64,000 nucleotides of DNA from Boseongicola sp. H5. GTDB lineage: Bacteria > Pseudomonadota > Alphaproteobacteria > Rhodobacterales > Rhodobacteraceae. A program made the translations under genes and the position numbers. Shown here piece after piece: positions 45,889 to 54,288 of the stretch (within the stretch, counting starts at the first letter, position 1; every line of letters starts with the position of its first letter). The notes beneath the pieces are model-generated. The model was not told the DNA's origin. It did not search any database and saw only the letters and a program-made list of their open reading frames with translations. The stretch spans positions 496,001-560,000 of the forward strand of contig JACNMN010000002.1 of NCBI GenBank assembly GCA_020622165.1. The letters run 5' to 3'.

Positions 45889-46608
45889 ATGATCCTTTAC
45901 CCCGCGATTGACCTGAAGGACGGCCAGGCCGTGCGCCTGCTGAAGGGGGATATGGACAAGACGACGGTGTTCAATGACGACCCCGCGGCTCAGGCCCGGG
46001 CCTTTCAGGATGCCGGATGTCAGTGGCTCCATCTGGTCGATCTGAATGGCGCGTTCGAAGGCCAGCCCGTGAATGGCGCGGCGGTCGAGAAGATCCTTGC
46101 GGAAACCACGGTGCCCGCGCAACTGGGCGGCGGCATCCGGGATATGGCGACCATCGAGATGTGGCTGGCGCGCGGGATTGCGCGGGTGATCCTGGGCACC
46201 GTGGCCGTGGAAGACCCCGATCTTGTCCGCGCCGCGGCGAAGGCCTTCCCGGGGCAGGTCGCGGTCGGTCTTGATGCGCGCGAGGGCCGTGTGGCCACGC
46301 GGGGCTGGGCCGAGGAGACGGACCTGATGGTGACCGATCTGGCGCGCAGCTTCGAAGATGCGGGCGTGGCCGCGATCATCTATACCGACATAAACCGCGA
46401 TGGCGCGATGCAGGGCCCGAACGTGGCTGCCACCGCCGATCTCGCGCGCGCCACGACGATCCCGGTGATCGCGTCGGGCGGGGTCTCCTCCCTCGCCGAT
46501 CTGGTGGCGTTGCGGGATACGGGCGTTATCGCCGGTGCCATCTCGGGCCGCGCGCTCTATGACGGGGCTCTGGATCTTGGTGCGGCACTGACGGCGCTGA
46601 CCCATTAG
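45889..46608 (+). CDS. hisA: ProFAR isomerase (phosphoribosylformimino-AICAR-P isomerase)
   Basis: A 239-residue TIM-barrel enzyme of histidine biosynthesis. Landmarks are the start [35 protein letters not shown] and [15 protein letters not shown]. It acts just before HisH/HisF. The GTGAAAGG upstream gives a weak ribosome site. It is divergent from the DUF2147 gene. Confidence 0.97.
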   Translation: MILYPAIDLKDGQAVRLLKGDMDKTTVFNDDPAAQARAFQDAGCQWLHLVDLNGAFEGQPVNGAAVEKILAETTVPAQLGGGIRDMATIEMWLARGIARVILGTVAVEDPDLVRAAAKAFPGQVAVGLDAREGRVATRGWAEETDLMVTDLARSFEDAGVAAIIYTDINRDGAMQGPNVAATADLARATTIPVIASGGVSSLADLVALRDTGVIAGAISGRALYDGALDLGAALTALTH

Positions 46609-46737
46609 GCGGGGCGAAGGCTCATACCGCCGATCCGGGGCCTTTCGCGGGGGGGTGCTGCGCCACATCTTCCTTGAACCTTTTCCGGGACCGACCCGTC
46701 CTACCGGTAGCGTTCCACGTCGCGAAAGGACATTCAG

Positions 46738-47022
46738 ATGCGCAAACTGGCCTATATCCTGCTGAGCCTGCTGCTGGTCGCCTGCCTGCTGCCGATTGCC
46801 GGGCCGTTCTGGGCCGAGGCCTTCGCCGCGCGCCACGGCTGCACTGTCCATGGCGGTTTTGCCACATCCTGTATCGTGGACGGGGTGGATCGGGGACCGG
46901 ACCTGACCAGAGCGTTCAACGCGGCCTGGATCCTGCTCCTGTCGCTGCCGGTGGGCATCGGTGCGGCCCTGGCGCTCATCTGGCTGGCGGTCTCCGGTCG
47001 CAGGCGGCCTCCGGGCCATTAG
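46738..47022 (+). CDS. Small two-helix membrane protein, unknown function
   Basis: A 94-residue protein with two hydrophobic segments (AYILLSLLLVACLLPIAGPFW and WILLLSLPVGIGAALALIWLAV) around a short loop with two cysteines (HGCTVHGGFATSCIVDG). That suggests a small inner-membrane protein with a periplasmic disulfide loop. I do not recognise the family. AAAGGA precedes the ATG. It lies between hisA and hisF in the same direction. Confidence 0.65.
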   Translation: MRKLAYILLSLLLVACLLPIAGPFWAEAFAARHGCTVHGGFATSCIVDGVDRGPDLTRAFNAAWILLLSLPVGIGAALALIWLAVSGRRRPPGH

Positions 47023-47115
47023 CGCCGCTTCGTCCCGCCCGGTCTCCACGCGCCTCTGGCCTGTGCCGCGCTTTGGCCATAAACAAAGCCGTGTCACTGA
47101 CGGAAAGGCGCCTTC

Positions 47116-47877
47116 ATGCTGAAAACCCGGATCATTCCCTGCCTGGACGTGGCCGACGGGCGCGTGGTCAAGGGCGTGAACTTCGTCGATCTGGTCGATG
47201 CGGGCGACCCGGTGGAAAGTGCGCGGGCCTATGACGCGGCGGGGGCCGATGAGCTCTGCTTTCTCGACATCCATGCGACCCATGAAAACCGCGGCACGAT
47301 GTATGATCTGGCAACCCGCACGGCGGAGCAGTGTTTCATGCCCCTCACCATCGGCGGCGGTGTCCGCACGGTGGACGATGTACGCGCGCTGCTGCTGGCC
47401 GGCGCGGACAAGGTGAGTTTCAATTCGTCCGCTGTCGCGGACCCCGACGTCGTGGCGCGCGCGGCGGACAGATTCGGCTCCCAATGCATCGTCGTGGCGA
47501 TTGACGCGAAAACCGTAGCACCCGGCAAATGGGAGATCTTCACCCATGGCGGGCGCAAACCGACGGGCATCGACGCGGTCGAATTCGCCGGAACCGTCGC
47601 CGCGAAGGGCGCGGGCGAGATCCTGCTGACCTCGATGGATCGCGACGGGACACGGGCGGGTTTCAACCTGCCACTGACCCGCGCCATCGCCGATGCGGTC
47701 CCGATCCCGGTGATCGCCTCGGGCGGGGTCGGCACACTGGATCATCTTGTCGAAGGGGTGACCGAGGGCCATGCCAGCGCCGTTCTGGCCGCCTCGATCT
47801 TCCATTTCGGCGACTACGCCATCGCCGAGGCCAAGGCCCATATGGCCAAGGCCGGCATTCCGATGAGGTTATCATGA
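47116..47877 (+). CDS. hisF: Imidazole glycerol phosphate synthase, cyclase subunit
   Basis: A 253-residue TIM barrel that makes imidazole glycerol phosphate and AICAR with HisH. Landmarks are [61 protein letters not shown] and [13 protein letters not shown]. Its end overlaps the hisE start as ATGA. Confidence 0.97.
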   Translation: MLKTRIIPCLDVADGRVVKGVNFVDLVDAGDPVESARAYDAAGADELCFLDIHATHENRGTMYDLATRTAEQCFMPLTIGGGVRTVDDVRALLLAGADKVSFNSSAVADPDVVARAADRFGSQCIVVAIDAKTVAPGKWEIFTHGGRKPTGIDAVEFAGTVAAKGAGEILLTSMDRDGTRAGFNLPLTRAIADAVPIPVIASGGVGTLDHLVEGVTEGHASAVLAASIFHFGDYAIAEAKAHMAKAGIPMRLS

Positions 47878-48185
47878 GCGTACTGGACCGATTGGCCGAA
47901 ACCGTCGCGGCCCGCAAGCTGGCCGATCCCGAAAAAAGCTGGACCGCGCAGCTTCTGTCGAAGGGGCCAGAGGCCTGCGCCCGGAAGTTCGGCGAGGAAG
48001 CGATAGAGGCGATCGTGGAGGCGGTGAAGGGCGACCGTGCCGCGCTGGCCAGCGAGGGGGCGGACGTCCTGTATCATTTTCTGGTGATGCTGGCGGCCTT
48101 AGACCTGACGCTGGCCGATGTGCTTGCCGAGCTGGAGCATCGGGAGGATCGCTCGGGCCTCGACGAAAAGGCCTCCCGGATCTGA
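47874..48185 (+). CDS. hisE: Phosphoribosyl-ATP pyrophosphatase
   Basis: A 103-residue enzyme that hydrolyses phosphoribosyl-ATP in the second step of histidine synthesis. The MazG-like helices [25 protein letters not shown] and [16 protein letters not shown] are typical. It is separate from HisI here. It is translationally coupled to hisF. Confidence 0.95.
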   Translation: MSVLDRLAETVAARKLADPEKSWTAQLLSKGPEACARKFGEEAIEAIVEAVKGDRAALASEGADVLYHFLVMLAALDLTLADVLAELEHREDRSGLDEKASRI

Positions 48186-48365
48186 CGTACCGCCGGCAGG
48201 CGAACCACGAGACCCTGAAACGACGCCCGCGCCGACAAGTCCGCCCGCTTCATGGGGCATGCCGTCTGGCGCGGAAACCCGGCGGAGATCGCGCAGGCTC
48301 AACACGCAGATCCCGCCCCCAACGAAGATGCCCGGCTGCTGCGCAGGGGTGCGGCCTCACGCGGC

Positions 48366-48845
48366 TCAGAGTTTCGAACTGATGATGCCTGTCGCGAATC
48401 CACCCATCCGCAGCTCTCCGAACAAGCGCTGGTACTCGATCTTGGGGCAGCGGTTCTGGATCACCTGAATACCCGCCGCCTCTGCCCGCGCGGCGGCCTC
48501 CGGATGGGTCACCCCGATCTGCATCCAGATGGTTTTCGGGCGCGGCTCCATCGCCAGCGCAACCTCGACAATGGCCGGAACCGCTTCGGGTCTGCGAAAG
48601 ATATCCACCACATCCACCGGTTCGGCGATGTCGGAAAGGTCGGCCACGACATCGGCCCCGAACAACACCTTGCCAAGCTGGCCGGGGTTCACCGGGATCA
48701 CGTGATACCCCTTCAGCGACAGGTAGCGCGCCACGTAATGGCTTGGGCGCACGGGGTTAGGAGACACGCCGACACAGGCGAAGCTTTTGCTTTCCTTGAG
48801 AATTTTTCGCAACAGGTCGTCAGATGGCGTTTCGGTCATGGCCAT
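48366..48845 (-). CDS. CoA-binding domain protein (YccU type)
   Basis: A 159-residue cytoplasmic protein with a Rossmann-type CoA-binding domain: FACVGVSPNPVRPSHYVARYL, YHVIPVNPGQLGK, VDIFRRPEAVP and IWMQIGVTHPEAAARAEAAG. Family function is unclear. It has no visible ribosome site before either the ATG at 48845 or that at 48839. A strong terminator lies only 14 bases upstream of the start, which makes its own promoter hard to place. Confidence 0.85.
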   Translation of the reverse strand: MAMTETPSDDLLRKILKESKSFACVGVSPNPVRPSHYVARYLSLKGYHVIPVNPGQLGKVLFGADVVADLSDIAEPVDVVDIFRRPEAVPAIVEVALAMEPRPKTIWMQIGVTHPEAAARAEAAGIQVIQNRCPKIEYQRLFGELRMGGFATGIISSKL

Positions 48846-48858
48846 GGATTAGCACATG

Positions 48859-48892
48859 AAAAAAGCGCCCGCAGCAAAAACGCAGCGGGCGC
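48859..48892 (-). terminator. Intrinsic terminator
   Basis: On the minus strand GCGCCCGC and GCGGGCGC form a perfect eight-pair stem around a 12-base loop, followed directly by six T. This is a textbook rho-independent terminator. It ends 14 bases before the CoA-binding gene, so it may end an upstream small RNA or act as an attenuator for that gene. Confidence 0.85.
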
Positions 48893-48948
48893 AAGTCACG
48901 GAACGAGGGACAGTGATGGACGGGCGGTGTTCCGAACCGCCGCGTCAT
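48859..48948 (-). ncRNA. Candidate small RNA or leader RNA
   Basis: The 120-bp gap between the YHS gene and the CoA-binding gene has, on the minus strand, an A/T-rich stretch with TAAATA as possible -10 (48955-48960), then a hairpin GGCGGT/ACCGCC (48923-48941) and then the intrinsic terminator. No open frame fits. Transcript ends are estimates; no family was recognised. Confidence 0.35.
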
Positions 48949-49012
48949 ACGTTGTATTTAGGCAACGCTTGAAGCTTTTAAAGGCCAAGCACGTTTTTGT
49001 GATGACGGCACC

Positions 49013-49465
49013 CTAGCCCAGAATCGCGGGCCAGTTCGCCTCACCTGCGGCGATGACGTCCGGCAACTCGGCCAGCCAGAGATCCCGGGCACGCAGATTG
49101 GCGTTCAGATACAGGCGGTCCTCGTAGACGGTCCAGGCCTCGGGAATGGTCGGTGCAAGATAGCCGCGGGAGGCGGCAAAGGCGCAATATCCGCCAAAGG
49201 CCGGAGCATAGCGTTCGGGATCGGCCGCAAACATGTCGCGATTGACCGCGCTGGAAAACTGCCAGCGCGCGCCCATCCAGTCATGGCTGTGATCGGCCGT
49301 GCCCGGTACGGGCGCATTCCGGGTGAAATACGCCACCGCGTCCGTCCCGTCGATGGCAATGCCCCCCTCCGCGTAGATCGGAGGCTCGCCGGCCATGGCG
49401 GCGGGGGCCATGGCGATCAGCGGTGTGGCGGCGAAAAGGCGCAGGGTGGTCCGTCGGGTTAGCAT
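49013..49465 (-). CDS. YHS domain-containing exported protein
   Basis: A 150-residue protein with a twin-arginine-like signal peptide (TRRTTLRLFAATPLIAM, ending PAAMA). The YHS-type domain follows: GIAIDGTDAVAYFTRNAPV, WMGARWQFSSAVNRDMFAADPERYAPAFGGYCAFAAS. YHS domains may bind metal ions, and the function is unknown. The start was chosen at MLTRRTT; a longer one at 49492 only adds polar residues. Confidence 0.8.
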   Translation of the reverse strand: MLTRRTTLRLFAATPLIAMAPAAMAGEPPIYAEGGIAIDGTDAVAYFTRNAPVPGTADHSHDWMGARWQFSSAVNRDMFAADPERYAPAFGGYCAFAASRGYLAPTIPEAWTVYEDRLYLNANLRARDLWLAELPDVIAAGEANWPAILG

Positions 49466-49576
49466 GGGAAATGGCTCCGTGTGCTCGGTCAATGGGTATA
49501 TCTTCCCACTATGCCTGTCGGGCCCGGCGGCGAAATCCCCCCTGACGCAAGCGTGACCGACCGTGTCTGGACCGGT

Positions 49577-49876
49577 CTAGTCGAAGATATCCTCGACCAG
49601 ATCGAACGCTTCCTCGAAAGCCTTCTTCCACATCGGCTTGCGGCGCTTGCGTTTCGTCTTCCGGCGGGGCGGGCCGTGCACATACTCCACATAAGGCCCG
49701 GCTTGCGGAGGGCTGCGTTTGACCGCGGGGCTTTCGGTCTGTTTCAACGCCTTCATCTCGTGCAGCGGTGCCCCGCAGGACCCGCAGGCAAGCTCATGCC
49801 CGCCACGCGCCGTCAGCTTCAGCATCGTGCGCGAACCGCAATAGCAGCAGGTCGCGATCTTGGTTCCGTTGGGCAT
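49577..49876 (-). CDS. Small zinc-ribbon protein
   Basis: A 99-residue protein. Two cysteine pairs, CCYCGS and CGSCG (residues about 9-12 and 31-34), form a zinc ribbon. The C-terminal half is strongly basic (RRKTKRKRRKP) and ends acidic (FEEAFDLVEDIFD). A nucleic-acid-binding role is plausible. GAGAGGAT precedes the ATG. Only four bases separate its start from the rlmB stop, so the two genes probably form one unit. Confidence 0.7.
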   Translation of the reverse strand: MPNGTKIATCCYCGSRTMLKLTARGGHELACGSCGAPLHEMKALKQTESPAVKRSPPQAGPYVEYVHGPPRRKTKRKRRKPMWKKAFEEAFDLVEDIFD

Positions 49877-49880
49877 GGCG

Positions 49881-50660
49881 CTATCCTCTCGCCACTGCAT
49901 ATAGGGAGACGGCCGCCGCATTTGAAACATTCAGCGACCCGAAATCGCCAACCGCCGGGATGCGGACCAGTTGGTCGCACAGCTCCCGCGTCCGCTCTCT
50001 CAGGCCCGGCCCCTCCGCGCCCAGAACAAGTGCGATGGGCCGGTCCCGGAACGTCGCCGCCGCGTCCCCGATCTCGACCTCGCCCGCGCCATCGAGCCCG
50101 AGCAGAACATATCCCAGCTTGCGCAGCTCCAGCATCGTGTCGCCCAGGTTCTTCACCCGCAAATAGGGCTGACGCTCCAACGCGCCCGACGCGGTCTTGG
50201 CCAGGGCCCCGGTTTCGGGCGCCGAGTGGCGGGCCGGTGCGATCACCGCCCGCGCGCCGAACACTTCTGCGGAGCGCAGGATCGCCCCGACATTGTGCGG
50301 ATCGGTCACGCGGTCGAGCAAAAGCAGCCGCGCGGCCCCGTCCCCCGACACCGCGATGTCCGACAGTGGCCCCCAGTCGAGCTGTTTCACTTCCAGTGCC
50401 GCGCCCTGATGAACCGAGCCCGGATCGAGAGGTGCCGCGAACTTGCGCGGATCGGCCATTTCCGGCGTCACGCCGCTTGCCGCAATCGCCTCCGCCAGCT
50501 TGTCGGCCGCATTCTTGGTCACCACCAGCCGCAATTTGATCCGCGCCGGATTTGCAAGCGCGTCGCGCACGGCATGCAGGCCGAAAAGCCATACGGTTTC
50601 CGCCGTCGCGGCCCGTCTCGCCTGCTCTTTCTCGATCACCCAGGTGGGTTTCTTGGCCAT
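49881..50660 (-). CDS. rlmB: 23S rRNA (guanosine-2'-O-)-methyltransferase RlmB, TrmH family
   Basis: A 259-residue SPOUT methyltransferase that methylates G2251 of 23S rRNA. The N-terminal substrate domain has WLFGLHAVRDALANPARI. The knotted catalytic domain has motifs LLLDRVTDPHNVGAILRSAEVFG, LVLGAEGPGLR and IPAVGDFGSLNVSNAAAVSLY. GGAGGTGA precedes the ATG at five bases. It is divergent from the VOC gene. Confidence 0.93.
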   Translation of the reverse strand: MAKKPTWVIEKEQARRAATAETVWLFGLHAVRDALANPARIKLRLVVTKNAADKLAEAIAASGVTPEMADPRKFAAPLDPGSVHQGAALEVKQLDWGPLSDIAVSGDGAARLLLLDRVTDPHNVGAILRSAEVFGARAVIAPARHSAPETGALAKTASGALERQPYLRVKNLGDTMLELRKLGYVLLGLDGAGEVEIGDAAATFRDRPIALVLGAEGPGLRERTRELCDQLVRIPAVGDFGSLNVSNAAAVSLYAVARG

Positions 50661-50738
50661 CCGCTCACCTCCGGCGCAGACCTTGCGTCGCGCCAAACGG
50701 GAGTGCAAGCTAAAGCGGCTCCCATGAAAGGGTCCCCC

Positions 50739-51098
50739 ATGCTGTCGCTTGCGCTTCTGAAGATTCCGGTCACCGATCTGGACCGCGCCAAGGCGTTCTA
50801 TTCCAAGCTGTTCGAGGCGACCCCGGTCTTTCACAGCGCGGAGTTCGGCTGGACCCAGTTCATGCTCGGAAGCCTGCCGGTCGCGCTGTATATCCCCTGC
50901 AAGGGCGGCGGCGCCGGCCTACCCGGCCATGACCTCGATTTTCAACTTTTCGCCCCTGACCTGCCGGCCCTGAAGGACCGTATCGAACAGGACGCAACTG
51001 GTGCGGAGATCCATGAAAACGCCGATGGCAGCCAATCTCTGGAGTTTCGCGACCCCGACGGGAACGGTGTGAAGATCATGGCGCGAGTTGACCCTTGA
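50739..51098 (+). CDS. VOC (glyoxalase/bleomycin resistance) family protein
   Basis: A 119-residue protein of the vicinal oxygen chelate fold: KIPVTDLDRAKAFYSKLFE, FMLGSLPVALYIPCKGG and the end LEFRDPDGNGVKIMARV. The family includes dioxygenases, isomerases and drug-binding proteins; the specific role cannot be read. An ATG at 50724 is an alternative, but AAAGG precedes the chosen one. Confidence 0.85.
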   Translation: MLSLALLKIPVTDLDRAKAFYSKLFEATPVFHSAEFGWTQFMLGSLPVALYIPCKGGGAGLPGHDLDFQLFAPDLPALKDRIEQDATGAEIHENADGSQSLEFRDPDGNGVKIMARVDP

Positions 51099-51133
51099 CG
51101 CCCCCGTCCCCGCCCGATATTTCGCGCAACGTT

Positions 51134-51217
51134 GGGCGACAGGCCGCAAGGTGTGGCAGGGGACTGTAACTCCCTCGCGGAGACGCACGCCTGGTTCGAT
51201 TCCAGGGTCGCCCACCA
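51134..51217 (+). tRNA. tRNA-Tyr (anticodon GTA)
   Basis: The acceptor stem GGGCGAC pairs with GTCGCCC; discriminator A and CCA are encoded. The D-stem GCC pairs with GGC. The anticodon loop CTGTAAC gives GTA for Tyr, a long variable arm (GCG/CGC stem) marks a class II tRNA, and the T-arm is CCTGG-TTCGATT-CCAGG. It is 84 bases with CCA. Confidence 0.96.
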
Positions 51218-51244
51218 TCCCGCACTTCTGCGTTGAAAATTCCG

Positions 51245-51412
51245 CTAACACCTTGAATGGAAAGGTGGGTTTGGCGGTTCGATAGCAGTTTCACGGTTAT
51301 ACCGAAGAGACCCTGCGAAGGCCAGTTTCAGCACTATGCGTTTTTGGAGAATGCCCCACTTTTCGTAGATATCCCAAGGGTTTGCCAAAAATCCGGGACG
51401 CTGTTCGATAAA
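51245..51412 (-). pseudogene. Remnant of a large serine recombinase (C-terminal end)
   Basis: On the minus strand the reading FLANPWDIYEKWGILQKR, then VLKLAFAGSLRYNRE and a Pro-rich PPNPPF, matches the C-terminal region of resolvase-type recombinases of Rhodobacteraceae (FLANPW-x-W, RxVLKLAFAxRLxYxRNExxRTPxxxLPF). Only about 55 residues remain; nothing similar precedes them in frame, and the catalytic serine domain is absent. It lies 28 bases after tRNA-Tyr, where integrated elements commonly sit. It is read as a leftover of an excised or decayed element. Confidence 0.6.
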
Positions 51413-51549
51413 TCGTTCGCTCTGCCCTTCCGGCGGCATATCGTTCATGCAGACGATACATGCGTTGAACGCTGGACCGAACGCACCTACAACCTTTGCG
51501 GACAGTGTCAGGCCCGGCAATTTCGTCTGAGTAGTGGGATGTGCGTTGT

Positions 51550-53292
51550 ATGCGGATTATCGATGACGCAGTGATTGTGCCCAATGCAAGGGGTGACGGC
51601 GGTCTGGGGGTTTTGGATGCGAAGGGACGTTTCGTCCCTGAAAGCACGATCTTTCGTGGAGACGTTGCTCTCTTTTCGCCGCCGGCTCCCATCGAGCCTG
51701 TAGAGCACATCGCCGGAACTCACCTTTTTGCCGGGATCATGTCTTGGCATTTCGGCCATTTTCTGGTCGAGAGCCTTTCCCGGCTTTGGCCGATTCACGC
51801 CCCACCCGAGTCGTTTGACTCACTGTTGTTCGTGCCAAAGGGGCCCGCTGATCGTGATCGAGTTGAAACAGGCTTTCAGGCAGAGTTTCTTGATATCCTG
51901 TCGCCGGGGGTGCGCAGACAGGTATTGACGCGGCCCACACGTGTCGATCGCCTGATCGTGCCGGAGCAGGGTTTTGGCACCGGCGCGCTGGAAACGGGCA
52001 CTCCCGAATTCCGCCTTTTCCTGCAGAGCCGGACTTGGCCCGAACCCGAAGCGAACTCGCCAAAGCGACTGTATGTTTCCCGTGCAGGGCTCAGCAAAAC
52101 GAAGAAGGGGCGTATTCTAGGCGATGTCGCACTTGAGCAGTATCTCTCCGATCGCGGGTTTCGAGTTCTGCGGCCCGAACGGCTGAGCCTTACCGAGCAA
52201 ATCAGCTTGTACAGAGGCGCCAAGCGGATCATCTTCGATGATGGTTCGGCTGTTCACTTGTTTGGCCTCGTCGCCCGACCCGGACAGGTTGCGGCCTCGA
52301 TCCAGCGCCGTTTCAGACCGGGTTCCGTGGCCGTCGGTCAGCGCCAGCTTCGTGCCATGGCCGAGGTTGATTTGAAGGTGTTTGATGCAGTCCTGCGTGA
52401 ATGGCGCCCAGAAAAACTCGACCGCGCGACATCAAAGAGTCATGGGGAGCTAGATCCAAAACATCTTTTTGAGGCGCTTCGGGGGTTTGGTGCAGCCATG
52501 GATGGCGACACGCATGCCAGTCTTGGCCTGCCATCTTCAAAATCAATTGCTCAGGACATGAAAGGTCACGGCTACCTGCCAGTTAAACGTAGCGAACCAC
52601 TGCGAAAACCAGCAGCCCTGGCGCATTACTGGGGCGTGGAAGTTCCGGCAGGTCCTCATCTCGACAGGAAAAAACTCAGATCGCTCCGCGATGGCTTTTA
52701 TGAGCGCCAGGAGGTGAGAAGTGCGTTCGGACACATTCGAAACAGCGACCGGTTGCTGGAACTTGGCGCAGGATCCGGAATCGTGGGAAGTGCAGTGGCT
52801 CTGAATTGCGATGTCGACGCACTTCTGAGTTTCGAAGCCAATTCGGATATGGTGCCGGTAGCCCGCAAGCTTTATGCACGCAACGGCCTGGAGGAAAGGG
52901 CTGAAATCCGCCACGGTATTGTCGTGGCAGGCAGTGACGCGCCGGCCGAAATGGCGTTTGCCGTCGCCGAAGACTACCTCGGCTCGATGGTCGTGGATGA
53001 CGGAAGAGCCGCGATCCCCGGAATGCGGCTGGAAACTGTGCCGACTGTAGACTTTTCCAAGATCGTAGAAGAGTTTCGTCCAACTGCCCTCCTGATGGAT
53101 ATTGAGGGTGGGGAACTGACCTTGCTGGAGAGCGCGGACCTGTCCTGCTTTCGGGTCGTGGTTGTCGAGCTGCATCGCGACATTTACGGGCGCGATGGAA
53201 TGAAGAGATGCCGGGCAGCGCTGAGCACAGCGGGTTTGCGTCCCGATCCCCTATACTGCCGTCGCGGCGTTGAAGCCTGGATACGCGATTGA
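51550..53292 (+). CDS. Two-domain protein: GT61-type glycosyltransferase and FkbM methyltransferase
   Basis: A 580-residue protein. The N-terminal half (about 50-270) is of the DUF563/GT61 type: MSWHFGHFLVESLSRLWPI, RLYVSRAGLSKTKKGRIL and FRVLRPERLSLTEQISLYRG. The C-terminal half (about 375-570) is an FkbM-type SAM methyltransferase: LLELGAGSGIVGSAVA, SFEANSDM and LLMDIEGGELTLLE. Together they suggest sugar transfer and O-methylation of a surface polysaccharide. No signal peptide is seen. GTG at 51541 is an alternative start. The gene is visibly more A/T-rich than its neighbours and lies next to the recombinase remnant, a sign of transfer. Confidence 0.8.
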   Translation: MRIIDDAVIVPNARGDGGLGVLDAKGRFVPESTIFRGDVALFSPPAPIEPVEHIAGTHLFAGIMSWHFGHFLVESLSRLWPIHAPPESFDSLLFVPKGPADRDRVETGFQAEFLDILSPGVRRQVLTRPTRVDRLIVPEQGFGTGALETGTPEFRLFLQSRTWPEPEANSPKRLYVSRAGLSKTKKGRILGDVALEQYLSDRGFRVLRPERLSLTEQISLYRGAKRIIFDDGSAVHLFGLVARPGQVAASIQRRFRPGSVAVGQRQLRAMAEVDLKVFDAVLREWRPEKLDRATSKSHGELDPKHLFEALRGFGAAMDGDTHASLGLPSSKSIAQDMKGHGYLPVKRSEPLRKPAALAHYWGVEVPAGPHLDRKKLRSLRDGFYERQEVRSAFGHIRNSDRLLELGAGSGIVGSAVALNCDVDALLSFEANSDMVPVARKLYARNGLEERAEIRHGIVVAGSDAPAEMAFAVAEDYLGSMVVDDGRAAIPGMRLETVPTVDFSKIVEEFRPTALLMDIEGGELTLLESADLSCFRVVVVELHRDIYGRDGMKRCRAALSTAGLRPDPLYCRRGVEAWIRD

Positions 53293-53756
53293 ACCCAAAG
53301 CAGTGACTTGGTCGCGTCCCTTTGCTTTCCCGCCAAACCGATCTTGGGCGGAAGTAAGGAACATGCATATGCTTTGCCGGAAGGCATCACAGAAAGTGGC
53401 AATTCCAGTTCAAAACGCCAAGGATTGATCTTAAGAGCCGGGGCGGCGGATTGCCAATTCCAGGCCGCCGCTCAGCGATCATGTAGTCTATCCGCAAAAG
53501 TCTTTTTTCCGATCGGCTTCATTCTGGCGGCGCACATAACGCTTCGGCGCTCTTGCAGCCGCAACCGGGGCGCCACTTGCCGTTCCCCGCGATCTCGATC
53601 CATCGCACGCGATGCAGCACTCTCGTTCTTAAGGCGCCCCGGCCTTCAACGGGGCGGGGATCCAGCTCCGGAGGTCCTCTATCCCGATCGGCTGCCCCGG
53701 GCCTTTGCGGCCGTAGCGGCAGGGCGCAGTAACCCGGAGCCGGGGCGCGGCGCGGG
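53293..53756. other. 464-bp region without a recognised gene
   Basis: No convincing reading frame; open frames on either strand are arginine- and proline-rich shadows. The sequence shows a hairpin (CGCCCCG/CGGGGCG near 53636-53657) and a stretch rich in short inverted repeats. It may be island debris between the GT61/FkbM gene and the phage-like gene. Confidence 0.5.
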
Positions 53757-54131
53757 TCAGACGGAGGGGGCGTGGGCGCCGCTTCTGATCAGCTTCAACA
53801 GCGCCATGAGCAAGGCATGGCCGACGGTCGGGCCCAGCCCTACGCCCACAAACGCGTCGTTGTCGCGCGATGACGTCTCCCGCAGGGAGCAGCGCCAATG
53901 CCCGTCCGGCTCGGTCGCCTTGCCGCGGAGGGAAATCGTCCAACCCGGAAGACAGGTATCGACCAGATGCAGCGCCGCATCGGTGCCTGCGTGACCTGTG
54001 TGATCGATCTGGGCGGCCATGGGGAACTCTGCCGCGATTCCCGCCGAGACCTCCTCCAGCAACGCTTCATCCACCGCGCCGGCCGTTTCGACACGGGCCA
54101 ACAAGCTGTCTATCTGATCATTTCTGGTCAT
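53757..54131 (-). CDS. Small protein resembling phage-derived hypothetical proteins
   Basis: A 124-residue protein: IDSLLARVETAGAVDEALLEE, AALHLVDTCLPGWTISLRGKA and GLGPTVGHALLMALLKLI. The pattern 'LLARVEAA ... ALALVERVLPGW ... PALALLAALL' is common in small phage-related proteins of Rhodobacteraceae, and I tentatively place it there. Its function is unknown. It lies between the island scar and ppsA. Confidence 0.5.
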   Translation of the reverse strand: MTRNDQIDSLLARVETAGAVDEALLEEVSAGIAAEFPMAAQIDHTGHAGTDAALHLVDTCLPGWTISLRGKATEPDGHWRCSLRETSSRDNDAFVGVGLGPTVGHALLMALLKLIRSGAHAPSV

Positions 54132-54288
54132 GCGCTTCCTCGTCTTGCAAATCGGTCCGGGTCAGCCCCGGGGCTCTGGATTTCTATCTGAATTCATTGC
54201 AGGTGAAATTGACACACCTCAATTCGCGTGTCTCCACATCCGGCCATAGTACGCCGGACAGCACATTCAAAACGCCGAGGAGGGCGCA

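Noticed and set aside
51218-54288. Search for a direct repeat of the tRNA-Tyr 3' end as an attachment site
   Set aside because: No second copy of the T-arm/acceptor sequence was seen between the tRNA and ppsA.
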